Assembly: GCA_047601745.1 (NCBI GenBank)
Contig: JASGIS010000001.1
Span: 1,178,001-1,242,000 of the forward strand
Length of the DNA stretch: 64,000 bases
From: JAKPAM01 sp047601745
Lineage (GTDB): Bacteria > Pseudomonadota > Gammaproteobacteria > Burkholderiales > Burkholderiaceae_E
Direction: 5' to 3'
How positions within the stretch are numbered: position 1 is the first letter of the stretch; each line of letters starts with the position of its first letter. Made by a program: the position numbers and the translations under genes. A model generated the notes under the pieces. It saw only the letters and a list, made by a program, of their open reading frames with translations, was not told where the DNA came from and made no database searches. This document shows, piece after piece, positions 1 through 8,449 of this stretch.

Positions 1-1
1 C

Positions 2-1465
2 GACCTTCCGCAACTCCTTGACGATCTCACCGCCCTGCGCGAAGCCGTGCATGCCGACGCCAGGCACGCCATCGAACGCTGGTCGGGCTGGATCGATCGG
101 CCGGCGTTCGCGCCCAGCGCGGTGAACTTCGCGCACTATCTGGCGCTTCGGCGTCATGACGTGCGCGGCCTGCAGCGCGATCTGATGGCGTTCGGCCTGT
201 CGTCGCTGGGGCGTGCCGAAAGCCGGGTGCTGCCGACGCTCGACGCGGTGCTGCGCCTGCTGCGGATCCTGAACGGCCGGGAGGCGGCCGCGCCGAAGGT
301 GGACCAGGCCTTCTTCGCGGGCGGACAGCGCATCGCGGCGCGAACCGCCGAACTGCTCGGACCGCGCTCCGATGACGGCCCCGTGCACCTGATGGTGACG
401 CTGCCCTCGGAGGCGGCCGACGATGCCGGCTTCCTGCTTCGGCTCGCCGAACTCGGTGTCGAGGCGGTCCGGATCAATTGCGCGCATGACGACGCCGATG
501 CATGGCTGCGGATGATCGCTCACGTCGGGCAGGCCGGCGAGAAGACCGGCCGACGGATGAAGATCATGATGGACCTGGCCGGCCCGAAGATCCGGACCGG
601 CGGCCTTCGCGAAGGCCAGCATAGAAAGCGGGTCGGCATCGGCGAGCGGCTGGCGATCACGCTGCCCGATCGGCTCGGAGCGCCCGATGACGGGCTGCCG
701 GCGATCGAGTGCACGTTGCCCGAGGCACTGCTGGCCGCCGAGGTCGGGCAGCGGATCTTCGTCGACGACGGCAAGCTCGACACCCGCATCGAGCAACGCG
801 AACCCTGGGGCGTCGTGGTCCGGGTCGTCGCCGGTCCCGAAGAAAAGGGCTACAAGCTCAAGCCCGAGAAAGGCATCAATTTTCCCGAGACCGATTTCTC
901 GGTGCCGGCGCTCACCAGCGACGACCGGGAGGCCTTGCGCTTCGTCGCCCGCCATGCCGACGGCGTGGAGTTCTCGTTCGTCCAGCACGAATCGGACGTG
1001 GCGATGCTCCAGGACGCGTTGGCGAACGAGCGCCCGGACGATTGGCAGTCGCTGGGCCTGGTGCTGAAGATCGAGACGGCGAAGGCCGTCCGGAATCTGC
1101 CCGACATGCTGGTGCGCGCGGCCGGCCGGCAGCCGACCGGCATCATGATCGCCCGCGGCGACCTCGCCGTGGAGATCGGCTTCGCGCGGCTGGCCGAGAT
1201 GCAGGAGGAGATCCTGTGGCTGGGCGAAGCGGCGCAGGTGCCGGTGATCTGGGCGACCCAGGTGCTGGAGAACTATCTGCGCAAGGGCGTGCCGTCGCGC
1301 GGCGAGATGACCGATGCGGCGATGGCCGTGCGGGCCGAATGCGTGATGCTGAACAAGGGCCCTTATCTGCTCGAGGCCATCGCCGAACTGGATCGGCTAT
1401 GGCATCGCATGGGCGAACACATGCATAAGAAGACACCGCAGTTGCGGCCGCTCAGGACCTGGTAA
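2..1465 (+). CDS. Pyruvate kinase-like protein, 5' end outside window
   Basis: The frame is open from base 2, so the start lies upstream of the window; a GTG at 47 is internal. About the first 110 visible residues match no part of pyruvate kinase that I recognise. After them come the kinase features: an RINCAH strand, a metal/phosphate loop MMDLAGPKIRTG, a B-domain insert, the signature around LKIETAKAV with the catalytic Lys, ARGDLAVEIG and ATQVLEN. Classical enzymes convert phosphoenolpyruvate and ADP to pyruvate and ATP and carry a C-terminal allosteric domain. This protein stops soon after the barrel (ending HKKTPQLRPLRTW), so it has an N-terminal extension and no effector domain. Whether it is a true glycolytic kinase is uncertain; the family assignment is firm. 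Confidence 0.8.
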   Translation, partial: DLPQLLDDLTALREAVHADARHAIERWSGWIDRPAFAPSAVNFAHYLALRRHDVRGLQRDLMAFGLSSLGRAESRVLPTLDAVLRLLRILNGREAAAPKVDQAFFAGGQRIAARTAELLGPRSDDGPVHLMVTLPSEAADDAGFLLRLAELGVEAVRINCAHDDADAWLRMIAHVGQAGEKTGRRMKIMMDLAGPKIRTGGLREGQHRKRVGIGERLAITLPDRLGAPDDGLPAIECTLPEALLAAEVGQRIFVDDGKLDTRIEQREPWGVVVRVVAGPEEKGYKLKPEKGINFPETDFSVPALTSDDREALRFVARHADGVEFSFVQHESDVAMLQDALANERPDDWQSLGLVLKIETAKAVRNLPDMLVRAAGRQPTGIMIARGDLAVEIGFARLAEMQEEILWLGEAAQVPVIWATQVLENYLRKGVPSRGEMTDAAMAVRAECVMLNKGPYLLEAIAELDRLWHRMGEHMHKKTPQLRPLRTW

Positions 1466-1574
1466 GGTCCGGCGTGGCGCGCCGCCCGGATCGCGCGCGT
1501 TCGAGCCCGGGCAACACCGCCGGATGACGCTTGCTGATGGCGATCAGGATGCTGGTGTCGAGCAACCAGACCAT
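1452..1574 (-). pseudogene. VapC-like PIN toxin fragment (first ~25 residues only)
   Basis: A reading frame on the minus strand starts at ATG 1574 with MVWLLDTSILIAISKRHPAV, the typical first strand and first catalytic Asp of PIN-domain RNases (VapC). A normal VapC is about 130 residues. Homology fades after about 25 residues and the frame stops after 40, overlapping the 3' end of the kinase-like gene. Just upstream, a second minus frame (1735 down to 1586, ending DDVRID, then TGA) stops 11 nt before this ATG, the spacing expected of an antitoxin, but it has no start codon and I do not recognise it. I read this as the stump of a toxin-antitoxin pair lost by deletion. Confidence 0.5.
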
Positions 1575-1718
1575 GGTGCCCAACGTCAGTCGATGCGCAC
1601 GTCGTCGAGCGCGACGCCGGATTCGGCGACCGGATGGTGGGCGGCCCGACGGTAGTAAGATCGGGCCCGGACGCCACTCTTCCAGTCGCGCAGCCGTGCC
1701 TCTGATTCCGCCCGCCCC

Positions 1719-2513
1719 TTGATCTGGATCCTCGCCTACCTGACCACCGGTGCGATGGTGGGATTTCTCGCCGGCCTGCTCGGCATCGGCGGCGGGATGA
1801 CGCTGGTCCCGATCCTGGCGGCCATGTTCACCGCCCAGCACTTCGCGCCCGAGCATGCGGTGCATCTGGCGCTCGGCACCGGCATGGCATCGATCATCTT
1901 CACGTCGAGCGCGAGCGTTCGCGAACATCATCGCCACGGCGCGGTGGACTGGAGCATCGTCCGGCGAATGGCGCCCGGCATGCTGACCGGCAGCCTGCTG
2001 GCCACGCTCGCGTCGGGCTGGATCTCGCAGCGCGCGCTGGCGCTGTCCTTCGCCGTGATCGTCTACGGCGGCGCGACCCAGATCCTGCTCGGCAAAAAGC
2101 CTTCGGCCGGGCGGCGCCTGCCCGGACCGATCGGACTGCTGGCGATCGGCACGCTGTTCGGCGTGGTCTGCGGACTGGTGTCGGCGGGCGGCACCTTTCT
2201 GACCGTACCGTTCATGCTGTTCTGCGGCGTGACGATGCACGTCGCGATCGGCACCGGCGCCGCGATCGGCGTGCCGATCGCCGTGGTGGGCACGATCGGC
2301 TACATCCTGAGCGGCTCGCAGGTCCCGGAGCTTCCGCCGTACAGCCTCGGCTTCGTCTACCTGCCGGCGCTGTTCTCGCTGGTCGTCGCCAGCGTGCTGA
2401 CCGCGCCGCTCGGCGCGCGCGCCGCGCACCGGCTGCCGGTGCAGACGCTGAAGCGGGTGTTCGCCTGCCTGCTGTATGCGCTGGCGACGAAGATGGTGGT
2501 GACGTACTGGTAA
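1719..2513 (+). CDS. TSUP (TauE/SafE) family membrane transporter
   Basis: A 264-residue polytopic membrane protein of the sulfite exporter TauE/SafE family. These inner-membrane proteins move small sulfur- or carbon-containing anions such as sulfite, sulfoacetate or organic acids. It has the two-repeat layout of the family: an N-terminal GFLAGLLGIGGG glycine motif after the first helix and a second one, FGVVCGLVSAGGTF, near the middle. About eight hydrophobic segments are visible and the length is usual. The chosen start is TTG at 1719; no clear Shine-Dalgarno sequence is seen, and in-frame ATG/GTG codons a little downstream are alternatives. No neighbour shows the substrate. Confidence 0.85.
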   Translation: MIWILAYLTTGAMVGFLAGLLGIGGGMTLVPILAAMFTAQHFAPEHAVHLALGTGMASIIFTSSASVREHHRHGAVDWSIVRRMAPGMLTGSLLATLASGWISQRALALSFAVIVYGGATQILLGKKPSAGRRLPGPIGLLAIGTLFGVVCGLVSAGGTFLTVPFMLFCGVTMHVAIGTGAAIGVPIAVVGTIGYILSGSQVPELPPYSLGFVYLPALFSLVVASVLTAPLGARAAHRLPVQTLKRVFACLLYALATKMVVTYW

Positions 2514-2537
2514 TTTGGGCCCCGCCATGAGCCAGCC

Positions 2538-3650
2538 ATGACCGCCACCGCAACCGACGAGAAGAACCGGACGACCCGCCGCATTCGGCCCTGCCGCACG
2601 GTCGCCCTGCTGGCGCTGGCGATGCTGCTGCAGGCTTGCGAGATCACGGCGCCCCGCCGCTCGTCGCTATTGCAGACGACCACGGGCGGCCAGTGCGTGA
2701 ACCTCGGCGCGCGTGCGGTCGCCGGCGCCGCGGCACCCGATGATGCGGCCGGCTCCGTGGCGGCTCCGACGACGGCGACGACCTCGGTCGAGACGGCGAT
2801 GGCCTCGGCGCCGACCGGAGCGGCCGATGCAGTGACGATGTCGACCGGCCTGTCCCCGGCGGCGGCCGAAATCGCGATGATCATCGGCGCCGATACGCTG
2901 CTCGAGAAGATGGCGACCCTCGACGCGCAGGCCCGGCGCACCGGCTCGGCGGCCGACGCGATCGCCGTGCTGCGCCTGGAGCAGCAGGTCACGCACCGGG
3001 TACTGCGCACGATGCTCGACGTCAGCGCCGTGACCGCGCACCTGGACTGCGAGAACGAGCGCGGCGACCAGCTGCGCGACCAGTTGCGCAAGCTCGAGGA
3101 TCAATGGAGCCGGCGCATGAGCCAGAGCAGCGCGATCATCGGCGGCATGACCGCATTCGTCTCCGGCGTCGTCGGCCTGGTGTCTCCGGCCGCGGCCACC
3201 AGCGCGGTGACCGGCATCGTCGGCGGGACCGCCGAATCGGGCACCGCGCTGATCAGCCAGTCGGGCACGGCGCGCGGGCACCTGGACACCGAACCCAGCG
3301 CGCTGCGCGAACTATGGGAAGGCCCGCCGCGCGCGCGATTGTTCCCGGCCTCGGTCTGGCGCTATCTGAACCAACCGGCGCAAGCCGGCGGCGGCCAGAC
3401 CCGGCGCGAAACGCTGCTGACGCGCTGGCGCATGCGCGCGGGCACCGAGGAGGGCAAGACCGTCTCGGCGGTCTCGGAACGGCAGTTGAGCCTGCTGTTC
3501 GGACCCGGCGGCTACTACACGGTCGACGATCTGGCCGCCCGCGACGCGCTGATCGACGTGGTCGAAGCCAGCATCGCCGTCATGAACGAGCGCCTGCAGC
3601 GGCTGCTCGATGAACTGCTCGAGCGTTCGGAGTGGCCGGGAGATCGCTGA
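2538..3650 (+). CDS. Unknown lipoprotein, 370 aa
   Basis: I do not recognise the family. The N-terminus is basic (TRRIRPCR), followed by a hydrophobic stretch ending in the lipobox LLQAC near residue 34, so it should be a lipid-anchored envelope protein. Next come an Ala/Thr-rich stretch, a helical region with coiled-coil character (about residues 140-190, with EQQVTHRVLRTM and DQLRKLEDQW), a Gly/Ala-rich segment that could insert in or pack on a membrane (SGVVGLVSPAAATSAVTGIV), and a helical C-terminus. It follows the TSUP gene by 24 nt, so the two may be co-transcribed. A cell-envelope role is an inference from the signal only. Confidence 0.7.
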   Translation: MTATATDEKNRTTRRIRPCRTVALLALAMLLQACEITAPRRSSLLQTTTGGQCVNLGARAVAGAAAPDDAAGSVAAPTTATTSVETAMASAPTGAADAVTMSTGLSPAAAEIAMIIGADTLLEKMATLDAQARRTGSAADAIAVLRLEQQVTHRVLRTMLDVSAVTAHLDCENERGDQLRDQLRKLEDQWSRRMSQSSAIIGGMTAFVSGVVGLVSPAAATSAVTGIVGGTAESGTALISQSGTARGHLDTEPSALRELWEGPPRARLFPASVWRYLNQPAQAGGGQTRRETLLTRWRMRAGTEEGKTVSAVSERQLSLLFGPGGYYTVDDLAARDALIDVVEASIAVMNERLQRLLDELLERSEWPGDR

Positions 3651-3676
3651 CGGAAGCCCGGGAGCGGATCAACGAG

Positions 3677-3697
3677 GGGCTGCCTGCCCGGCAGCCC
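3677..3697. terminator. Hairpin between convergent genes
   Basis: A perfect 8-bp stem (GGGCTGCC / GGCAGCCC) with a 5-nt loop lies in the 79-bp gap between the 3' ends of the lipoprotein gene and trpS. There is no U-run on either side, so a bidirectional or Rho-assisted terminator is a guess from position. Confidence 0.4.
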
Positions 3698-3729
3698 GTT
3701 CGCCGGCTCGGTCCGGTATCGCGCACGGC

Positions 3730-5031
3730 TCAACCGGCCGCCGCAGCATTCGCCAGGCTCGCCAGCGCGACGCTCAGTTCGTCCTCGGTCACGCCGTCGC
3801 CGATGACGACCTCGGCGCGATCCGCCGGCGTGCCCTGCTTGAGCCCGGCGACGCGCCGGCCGGCCTCGCGCGGCGAGTCGAAGCCGATGCTCTGCAGCAG
3901 CACGCGCTCGCCCTGGACCAGCTTGAAGTAGAACTTGCCGTCGCCCTCGCGATACTGCTTGACGGTCGGCGGCGTCGCCGACGAAGCCTTCCTGGCGTGC
4001 GTATCGCCGCCGACCGGCACCCGCCCCAGGTCGCGCAAGCCGACCGCCTCGCGCAGCCTCGCGATGAACGGGGTCGCGTACTGCCTGCGGACCCTCGCGG
4101 CGCCGTCGCGCAGGATCGCCTCGATGTCCGCGGGCTTTTCCATCAGCGCCTCGTAGCGTTCGCGCAGCGGCGCGATCTCGGCATCGATCCGCTCGAACAA
4201 CCGCTGCTTGGCGTCGCCCCAGCCGATGCCCTGCGCGAAGGCCTGAGCCATCGCCGCGGTCTCGTCGGCGCTCGCGAAGGCCTGGTAGAGCTGGAACAGC
4301 GCCGAACCGTCGACGTCCTTCGGTTCGCCCGGCGCGCGCGAATCGGTCCGGATGCCGGCGATCAGCCGTTTCAGTTCGTCTCGCGACGCGAACAGCGGAA
4401 TCGTGTTGTCGTAGCTCTTGCTCATCTTGCGGCCGTCCAGGCCGGGCAGCGTCGCGACCTGCTCCTCGATGGCGGCCTCCGGCAGCGTGAAATGCTCGCC
4501 GTACAGATGATTGAAGCGCTGCCCGAAGTCGCGCGCCATCTCGATGTGCTGGATCTGGTCGCGCCCGACCGGCACCTTGTGCGCGTTGAACAGCAGGATG
4601 TCGGCGGCCATCAGCACCGGATACATGAACAGGCCGGCGGAGACGCCGGCATCGGCGTCCTCGCCCTCGGCGCGGTTGCGGTCGACGGCGGCCTTGTAGG
4701 CATGGGCGCGGTTCAGCACGCCCTTGCTGGCGACGCAGGTCAGCAGCCAGGTCAGCTCGGGAATCTCGACGATGTCGGACTGCCGGTAGAACCAGACCCG
4801 GTCCGGATCGAGACCGCAGGCCAGCCAGCTCGCGGCGATTTCCAGCGTGCTGCGCCGGACGCGCTCCGGCTCCTGGACCTTGATCAGGCTGTGGTAGTCG
4901 GCCAGGAAATAGAAACTCTCGGCATCGGCGGCGCGCGAGGCGGCCACGGCCGGCCGGATGGCGCCGGCATAGTTGCCCAGGTGCGGGGTGCCGGACGTGG
5001 TGATGCCGGTGAGGACGCGGGTCTTGCTCAT
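3730..5031 (-). CDS. trpS: Tryptophan--tRNA ligase
   Basis: A class I aminoacyl-tRNA synthetase that charges tRNA(Trp) with Trp using ATP. Visible are the HIGH-type motif PHLGN (residues 16-20), the KMSKS motif (202-206) and the AGLFMYPVLMAADILLF stretch of the TrpRS core. The start is the ATG at 5031; the frame stays open further upstream, but homology begins at MSKTRV. At about 433 residues the protein is longer than the usual ~330-340, because of a C-terminal extension of about 90 residues. The extension includes KFYFKLVQGERVLLQS...FDSPREAGRR, which looks like the small YegP/DUF1508 fold. I believe other betaproteobacterial TrpRS carry a similar tail, but I could not check. Its role is unknown. 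Confidence 0.95.
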   Translation of the reverse strand: MSKTRVLTGITTSGTPHLGNYAGAIRPAVAASRAADAESFYFLADYHSLIKVQEPERVRRSTLEIAASWLACGLDPDRVWFYRQSDIVEIPELTWLLTCVASKGVLNRAHAYKAAVDRNRAEGEDADAGVSAGLFMYPVLMAADILLFNAHKVPVGRDQIQHIEMARDFGQRFNHLYGEHFTLPEAAIEEQVATLPGLDGRKMSKSYDNTIPLFASRDELKRLIAGIRTDSRAPGEPKDVDGSALFQLYQAFASADETAAMAQAFAQGIGWGDAKQRLFERIDAEIAPLRERYEALMEKPADIEAILRDGAARVRRQYATPFIARLREAVGLRDLGRVPVGGDTHARKASSATPPTVKQYREGDGKFYFKLVQGERVLLQSIGFDSPREAGRRVAGLKQGTPADRAEVVIGDGVTEDELSVALASLANAAAAG

Positions 5032-5279
5032 GAGGGAAGGCACGAAGTAGGAAGTTCGAGGCATCGAGCGGGGGCGGCGGCAGGGATCGGCCTCCGGTCG
5101 CCGGGCGGACAGTTTACTTCTACCGACTTCCGGGGAGGCGGACGAAACGTATCGTCGTCGAGATTGCTTAGGGGTCGATGCCCGACCGGGGACACTGGCA
5201 TTCGATGGCAGTACGATGCGATTCATGCCCGCTACGGACGTATTTCGGGCACGTGGACGCCGCGTCGGGGAGGTGCCTG

Positions 5280-6770
5280 ATGAGCCGTGATGAAGGCCGG
5301 AGCGGTACGAAGACGGCAGCGCTCGGCTGGCCGGATATCGCATCGCGCTTTCACGTCATTTCCGCCGGCGCGCTGCTGGAGTTCGACCACCTGCCGCGTC
5401 ATCAGGATCTGTGTGGCGGCTCGCACTGGCTGCGTCCCGACGATCCGCCGCTCGCTCTGCTGTTCGTCTCGCACCGTTGGGAGACGCTCGAGAAACCCGA
5501 TCCGCAAGGGCGCCACCACGCCGCGATCCGTGCGTTCGTGCAACGGATCGCAGTGGTGGCGCGGGCGATGATGTCCGCGCGCATCGAGCGCATCGACCTC
5601 GTCCCGGCGATCGACCGGGAAGGCGACCTGCAGGCCCATGCGTTGCTGCGCCGGATGCTGGGACAGGACCCGCTGGGCGGCGCATCGTGTCTGCCTGGCC
5701 CGACGCTGGCGCGCCGCGAATTGTCCCGCGCCTTCGAGCGCAGCGGCGGCGATGCCGGCCGGTTCGACGCGTGGCTGGCAACGCGCATCGGCGTTTGGGT
5801 GGACTATTGCTGCATGCCGCAGCGCCCATTCGCGCAGGACGACGAGGCCGAGTTCCGACAAACGCTGCGCGAGCTGGACACGCTGGTGGCTTCATCGACG
5901 CTCGTCGCATTGCGCGACGCCGGCGACGATTATCCGGTGCGAGGCTGGTGCGCGTCGGAATTCTTCCTCGCCAGCGAACACTCTTTCGCGCGCGGACTGT
6001 TCGTCGACATCGAACGTCTGCTCGCCGGCCGCCGGGTCGCGGTGCCCGAAGCACCGGCGGCGAAGTCGACGAACCCGATGATCGCCCGAGTCATCGCGCA
6101 GAGCTATCGGGCGGATCGATCAGCCTGGCAGCAGGCCATCGACTACTGGACGGAGCTCGACGGCGATCTGGTCCGCAATCATGCGCCGGACGCCTGGGGG
6201 CCTTATCGCAGCTTGCAGGGCTCGGGGTTCTTCGACTCGGCATCGGATCCGAATCCATTCCGGCGCGTGCTGGATGCGATCAAGGCTCTGGAAACGGCGC
6301 TGCTGCATTGCTGGCTGATGTCCGATCGGCCTCGTACGATCGATGCCGGCCGGGTCATCGGCAGCTTCGTCGAGGGCGCCGGCCTGAGTTGCTCACGACG
6401 CGAAGACTTGCACTATCTGGGCTTCACGATCGCCTGCCGCGGTTGGGTGGATACATTCCGGACGTTCGGCCGCGCCTGTCTGCAGCGATACGTCGACGGT
6501 GCCGAACTGTCGTCGTCGGGCGTGACCTGGCCTTCGGTGATCGTCACCTTGCATCCGCCCGACGCATCGTTGCGCGCGCTGTTCGCCGCGGTGTCGCCGG
6601 CCAGCCCGGAAACCTGGCGCGCGCGGCTGAGTTCGTCTGCCCGAGCGGCCACCCCGCAGGAGCGAGCGGTGATCGGACAAGTGGCGCAGGCGCTCGCCGA
6701 GCGGCCGCCGCGCTTCGAGTTGCACGATGTCGGTGACGGCGGATATGGGGAGCCGGAGCTCACGCTGTGA
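5280..6770 (+). CDS. SHRW / DYCCMPQ / RGWC motif protein (TIR- or HET-like N-terminal domain)
   Basis: I do not recognise a named family, but the order of conserved-looking motifs is telling: LLFVSHRWETLEKPDPQGR, then GVWVDYCCMPQRPF, then a leucine-rich helix and VRGWCASEFF. That order (SHRW, D-Y-x-C-x-PQ, R-x-WC-x-x-E) resembles TIR-like and heterokaryon-incompatibility-like alpha/beta domains that often sense or execute cell death. The C-terminal 250 residues have no motif I can name. The start is ATG 5280, preceded by a good GGGGAGG at 5267-5273; an upstream in-frame ATG at 5178 lacks this. It has no signal peptide or membrane helix, so it is likely cytosolic. It converges on a patatin-like gene. 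A defence role is inference. Confidence 0.6.
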   Translation: MSRDEGRSGTKTAALGWPDIASRFHVISAGALLEFDHLPRHQDLCGGSHWLRPDDPPLALLFVSHRWETLEKPDPQGRHHAAIRAFVQRIAVVARAMMSARIERIDLVPAIDREGDLQAHALLRRMLGQDPLGGASCLPGPTLARRELSRAFERSGGDAGRFDAWLATRIGVWVDYCCMPQRPFAQDDEAEFRQTLRELDTLVASSTLVALRDAGDDYPVRGWCASEFFLASEHSFARGLFVDIERLLAGRRVAVPEAPAAKSTNPMIARVIAQSYRADRSAWQQAIDYWTELDGDLVRNHAPDAWGPYRSLQGSGFFDSASDPNPFRRVLDAIKALETALLHCWLMSDRPRTIDAGRVIGSFVEGAGLSCSRREDLHYLGFTIACRGWVDTFRTFGRACLQRYVDGAELSSSGVTWPSVIVTLHPPDASLRALFAAVSPASPETWRARLSSSARAATPQERAVIGQVAQALAERPPRFELHDVGDGGYGEPELTL

Positions 6771-6775
6771 AGCCT

Positions 6776-6793
6776 GGCGGCGCCGCGGCCGCC
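6776..6793. terminator. GC hairpin between convergent genes
   Basis: The stem GGCGGC / GCCGCC with a 6-nt loop lies just after the stop of the SHRW-motif gene and before the 3' end of the patatin gene. It has no U-run. In such GC-rich DNA a 6-bp stem can occur by chance. Confidence 0.25.
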
Positions 6794-6870
6794 CCCTCCA
6801 CGGCGATGGCGCGCGAAAGCGGCTCCGGGCGCGATCGCGGCGAATGCCACGTTGCCTGGGTGTCGAGGTA

Positions 6871-8079
6871 CTAGGGCCTGTCCACTCGCACGCCCGCGTC
6901 GAACGCCTCGGGAAAGTGAGCGGCATCCACCTGCTTGTCGGCGACGGCAGCCCCCAGCCGCGCCAGCCTGTCGAGGTTCTGCGGCCTGTCCATCTCCTGC
7001 ATGTCGGCCAGATACGCGGCATCCACGGCTTCGCCGACGTCGAGGCCGGCCTCGTTGAACCAGTCGGCCGTGAAGAGGGCGTTGTAACGGTGATAGGTGA
7101 GCATCCCGCTTCCGCCTCCCAGCATGGGGCCGGCGGTGCCCATCTCACGGTCGATCGCGCGCGCGGTCGGCGTGGGCTTGGCGATCCACTGCATCACCGT
7201 CTCCACGAGATCGCCGCAGTCTTCCATCAGGTTCTTCAGCGCCAATACCGCCTGCGCGGTCGCCGCGTCGGTGACCGGGCTGGAGAGATCGACGCTGGCG
7301 TCGGCCTTGCCCGTACCCACCGACACCAGCAGCAGGTCGTCGGCTCCCGCCTTCCAGCCGAACTTGTAACCGTCCATCGTCGCCACCATCAGGGCTTGCA
7401 GCGAGGGGTTGTTGTGCGGGCTGACGCCGCCGTCGATGAACAGGCCCAGGGTGTTCCGGCGCTTGTCGGACACGTCCGAATGGATGCAGATCTCCTCCCC
7501 CGCGAAAAAAGTCGGTGCCGCGGTGCTGGCCCGCACCACCTGCCACAGCGGGTACTCGCCGTTGGGGATGGTTTGCGGACGCATGGGATTGGCTTTGAAG
7601 TACCTGGCATTCGGGTTGTTGGTCAGCGCCCAGGTGCTGCCGCTGTCCAGACGCTTGGTCACGACGAGCAGGCCGGTGCGGAACGCGATGTCTTTCATCA
7701 TCTCGGTGCCCAGCACCGAGCCCAGCGCCTTGGCCACGGCATCGGCGTCGTACTTCTCAAGCAACACCCCTCGGCGCCAGAAGCTGCGCTTGAAGACTTT
7801 GTCGCCCAACTCGCGGTAATGGCCTTCGATCTCCGTGACCGTCATTCCCTTCGACAGGCCGGCCGCGATGATCGCGCCCGTCGACGTGCCGGCGATGAGG
7901 TCGAAGTAATCGCAAAGCCGCATGTCGCGATCGCCGAAGCGATCCTGCAGCAGCGTCTCGATCTTCTTGAGGATCTGCACGCTCATCATCCCCCGCAGAC
8001 CGCCGCCGTCGAGGGACAGGATGCGCTTGGGGCCTTCGTCGGGATCCAGGTGCTGCTCGAACGTGCGGTAGCTGACCAT
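6871..8079 (-). CDS. Patatin-like phospholipase
   Basis: A cytosolic Ser/Asp-dyad lipid acyl hydrolase of the patatin family, 402 residues. The oxyanion-hole glycine loop is LDGGGLRG (23-30), the nucleophile elbow is GTSTG with Ser66, and the catalytic Asp is D216 in FIDGG. All three catalytic elements are intact. There is no signal peptide, transmembrane segment or cyclic-nucleotide-sensing domain that I can see. Patatins include housekeeping lipases and the membrane-degrading effectors of some anti-phage systems such as CapV of CBASS. No cyclase gene is nearby, so CBASS is not supported. It converges on the SHRW-motif gene. The start is ATG 8079. Confidence 0.9.
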   Translation of the reverse strand: MVSYRTFEQHLDPDEGPKRILSLDGGGLRGMMSVQILKKIETLLQDRFGDRDMRLCDYFDLIAGTSTGAIIAAGLSKGMTVTEIEGHYRELGDKVFKRSFWRRGVLLEKYDADAVAKALGSVLGTEMMKDIAFRTGLLVVTKRLDSGSTWALTNNPNARYFKANPMRPQTIPNGEYPLWQVVRASTAAPTFFAGEEICIHSDVSDKRRNTLGLFIDGGVSPHNNPSLQALMVATMDGYKFGWKAGADDLLLVSVGTGKADASVDLSSPVTDAATAQAVLALKNLMEDCGDLVETVMQWIAKPTPTARAIDREMGTAGPMLGGGSGMLTYHRYNALFTADWFNEAGLDVGEAVDAAYLADMQEMDRPQNLDRLARLGAAVADKQVDAAHFPEAFDAGVRVDRP

Positions 8080-8449
8080 GGGCGCTCCGGCGATCGGTGT
8101 CGGACAAGGGGATAGGGATCAGCCGAGCGCCAGGGGCCGGCAGTCTCCGTTGGCCTGCTCGCCGCTGTCGCTGTTCCGGTTCGTACGACAGCAGCGCGGA
8201 TGTGAGGGTTCGCCGGGCTTGTTCTGGACGTCGAGTTTTCCGTCGGACCGATCGAAGTCGAACTCGCTCCAGTGGAAATACTAGGCTTCGCGCAGCGCTT
8301 ATGACTTCCTCAGAATTGATGAGGCGGAAGAAGGCGCCGGGCATCGAGGCGCCGGCCGCCGCGAGCACGCCGGCACGCTGGCGCGGCCGTGGCCTGCCAG
8401 GCTCAAGACCGGGTAGCATGCGCATTTCCCCCCAATCAGCGAGGTCATC
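8080..8449. other. Gene-free divergent region
   Basis: About 370 bp between the divergent starts of the patatin gene and the M20 peptidase gene. It should hold both promoters, but I could not pick convincing -35/-10 pairs. Its right end carries GAGG upstream of ATG 8450. A minus-strand stretch reading YFHWSEFDFDRSDGKLDVQ looks coding-like but is bounded by stops and has no start; I could not identify it. Confidence 0.4.

Noticed and set aside
3610..5280. Long plus-strand open frame of 556 codons opposite trpS
   Set aside because: It is the antisense of a well-supported tRNA synthetase gene. In GC-rich DNA the opposite strand often stays open; the composition is Arg/Gln/Asp-rich and matches no family.
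6871..8079. Patatin as part of a CBASS operon
   Set aside because: No CD-NTase, Cap2 or Cap3 gene is in the window, and the adjacent genes are on the opposite strand.
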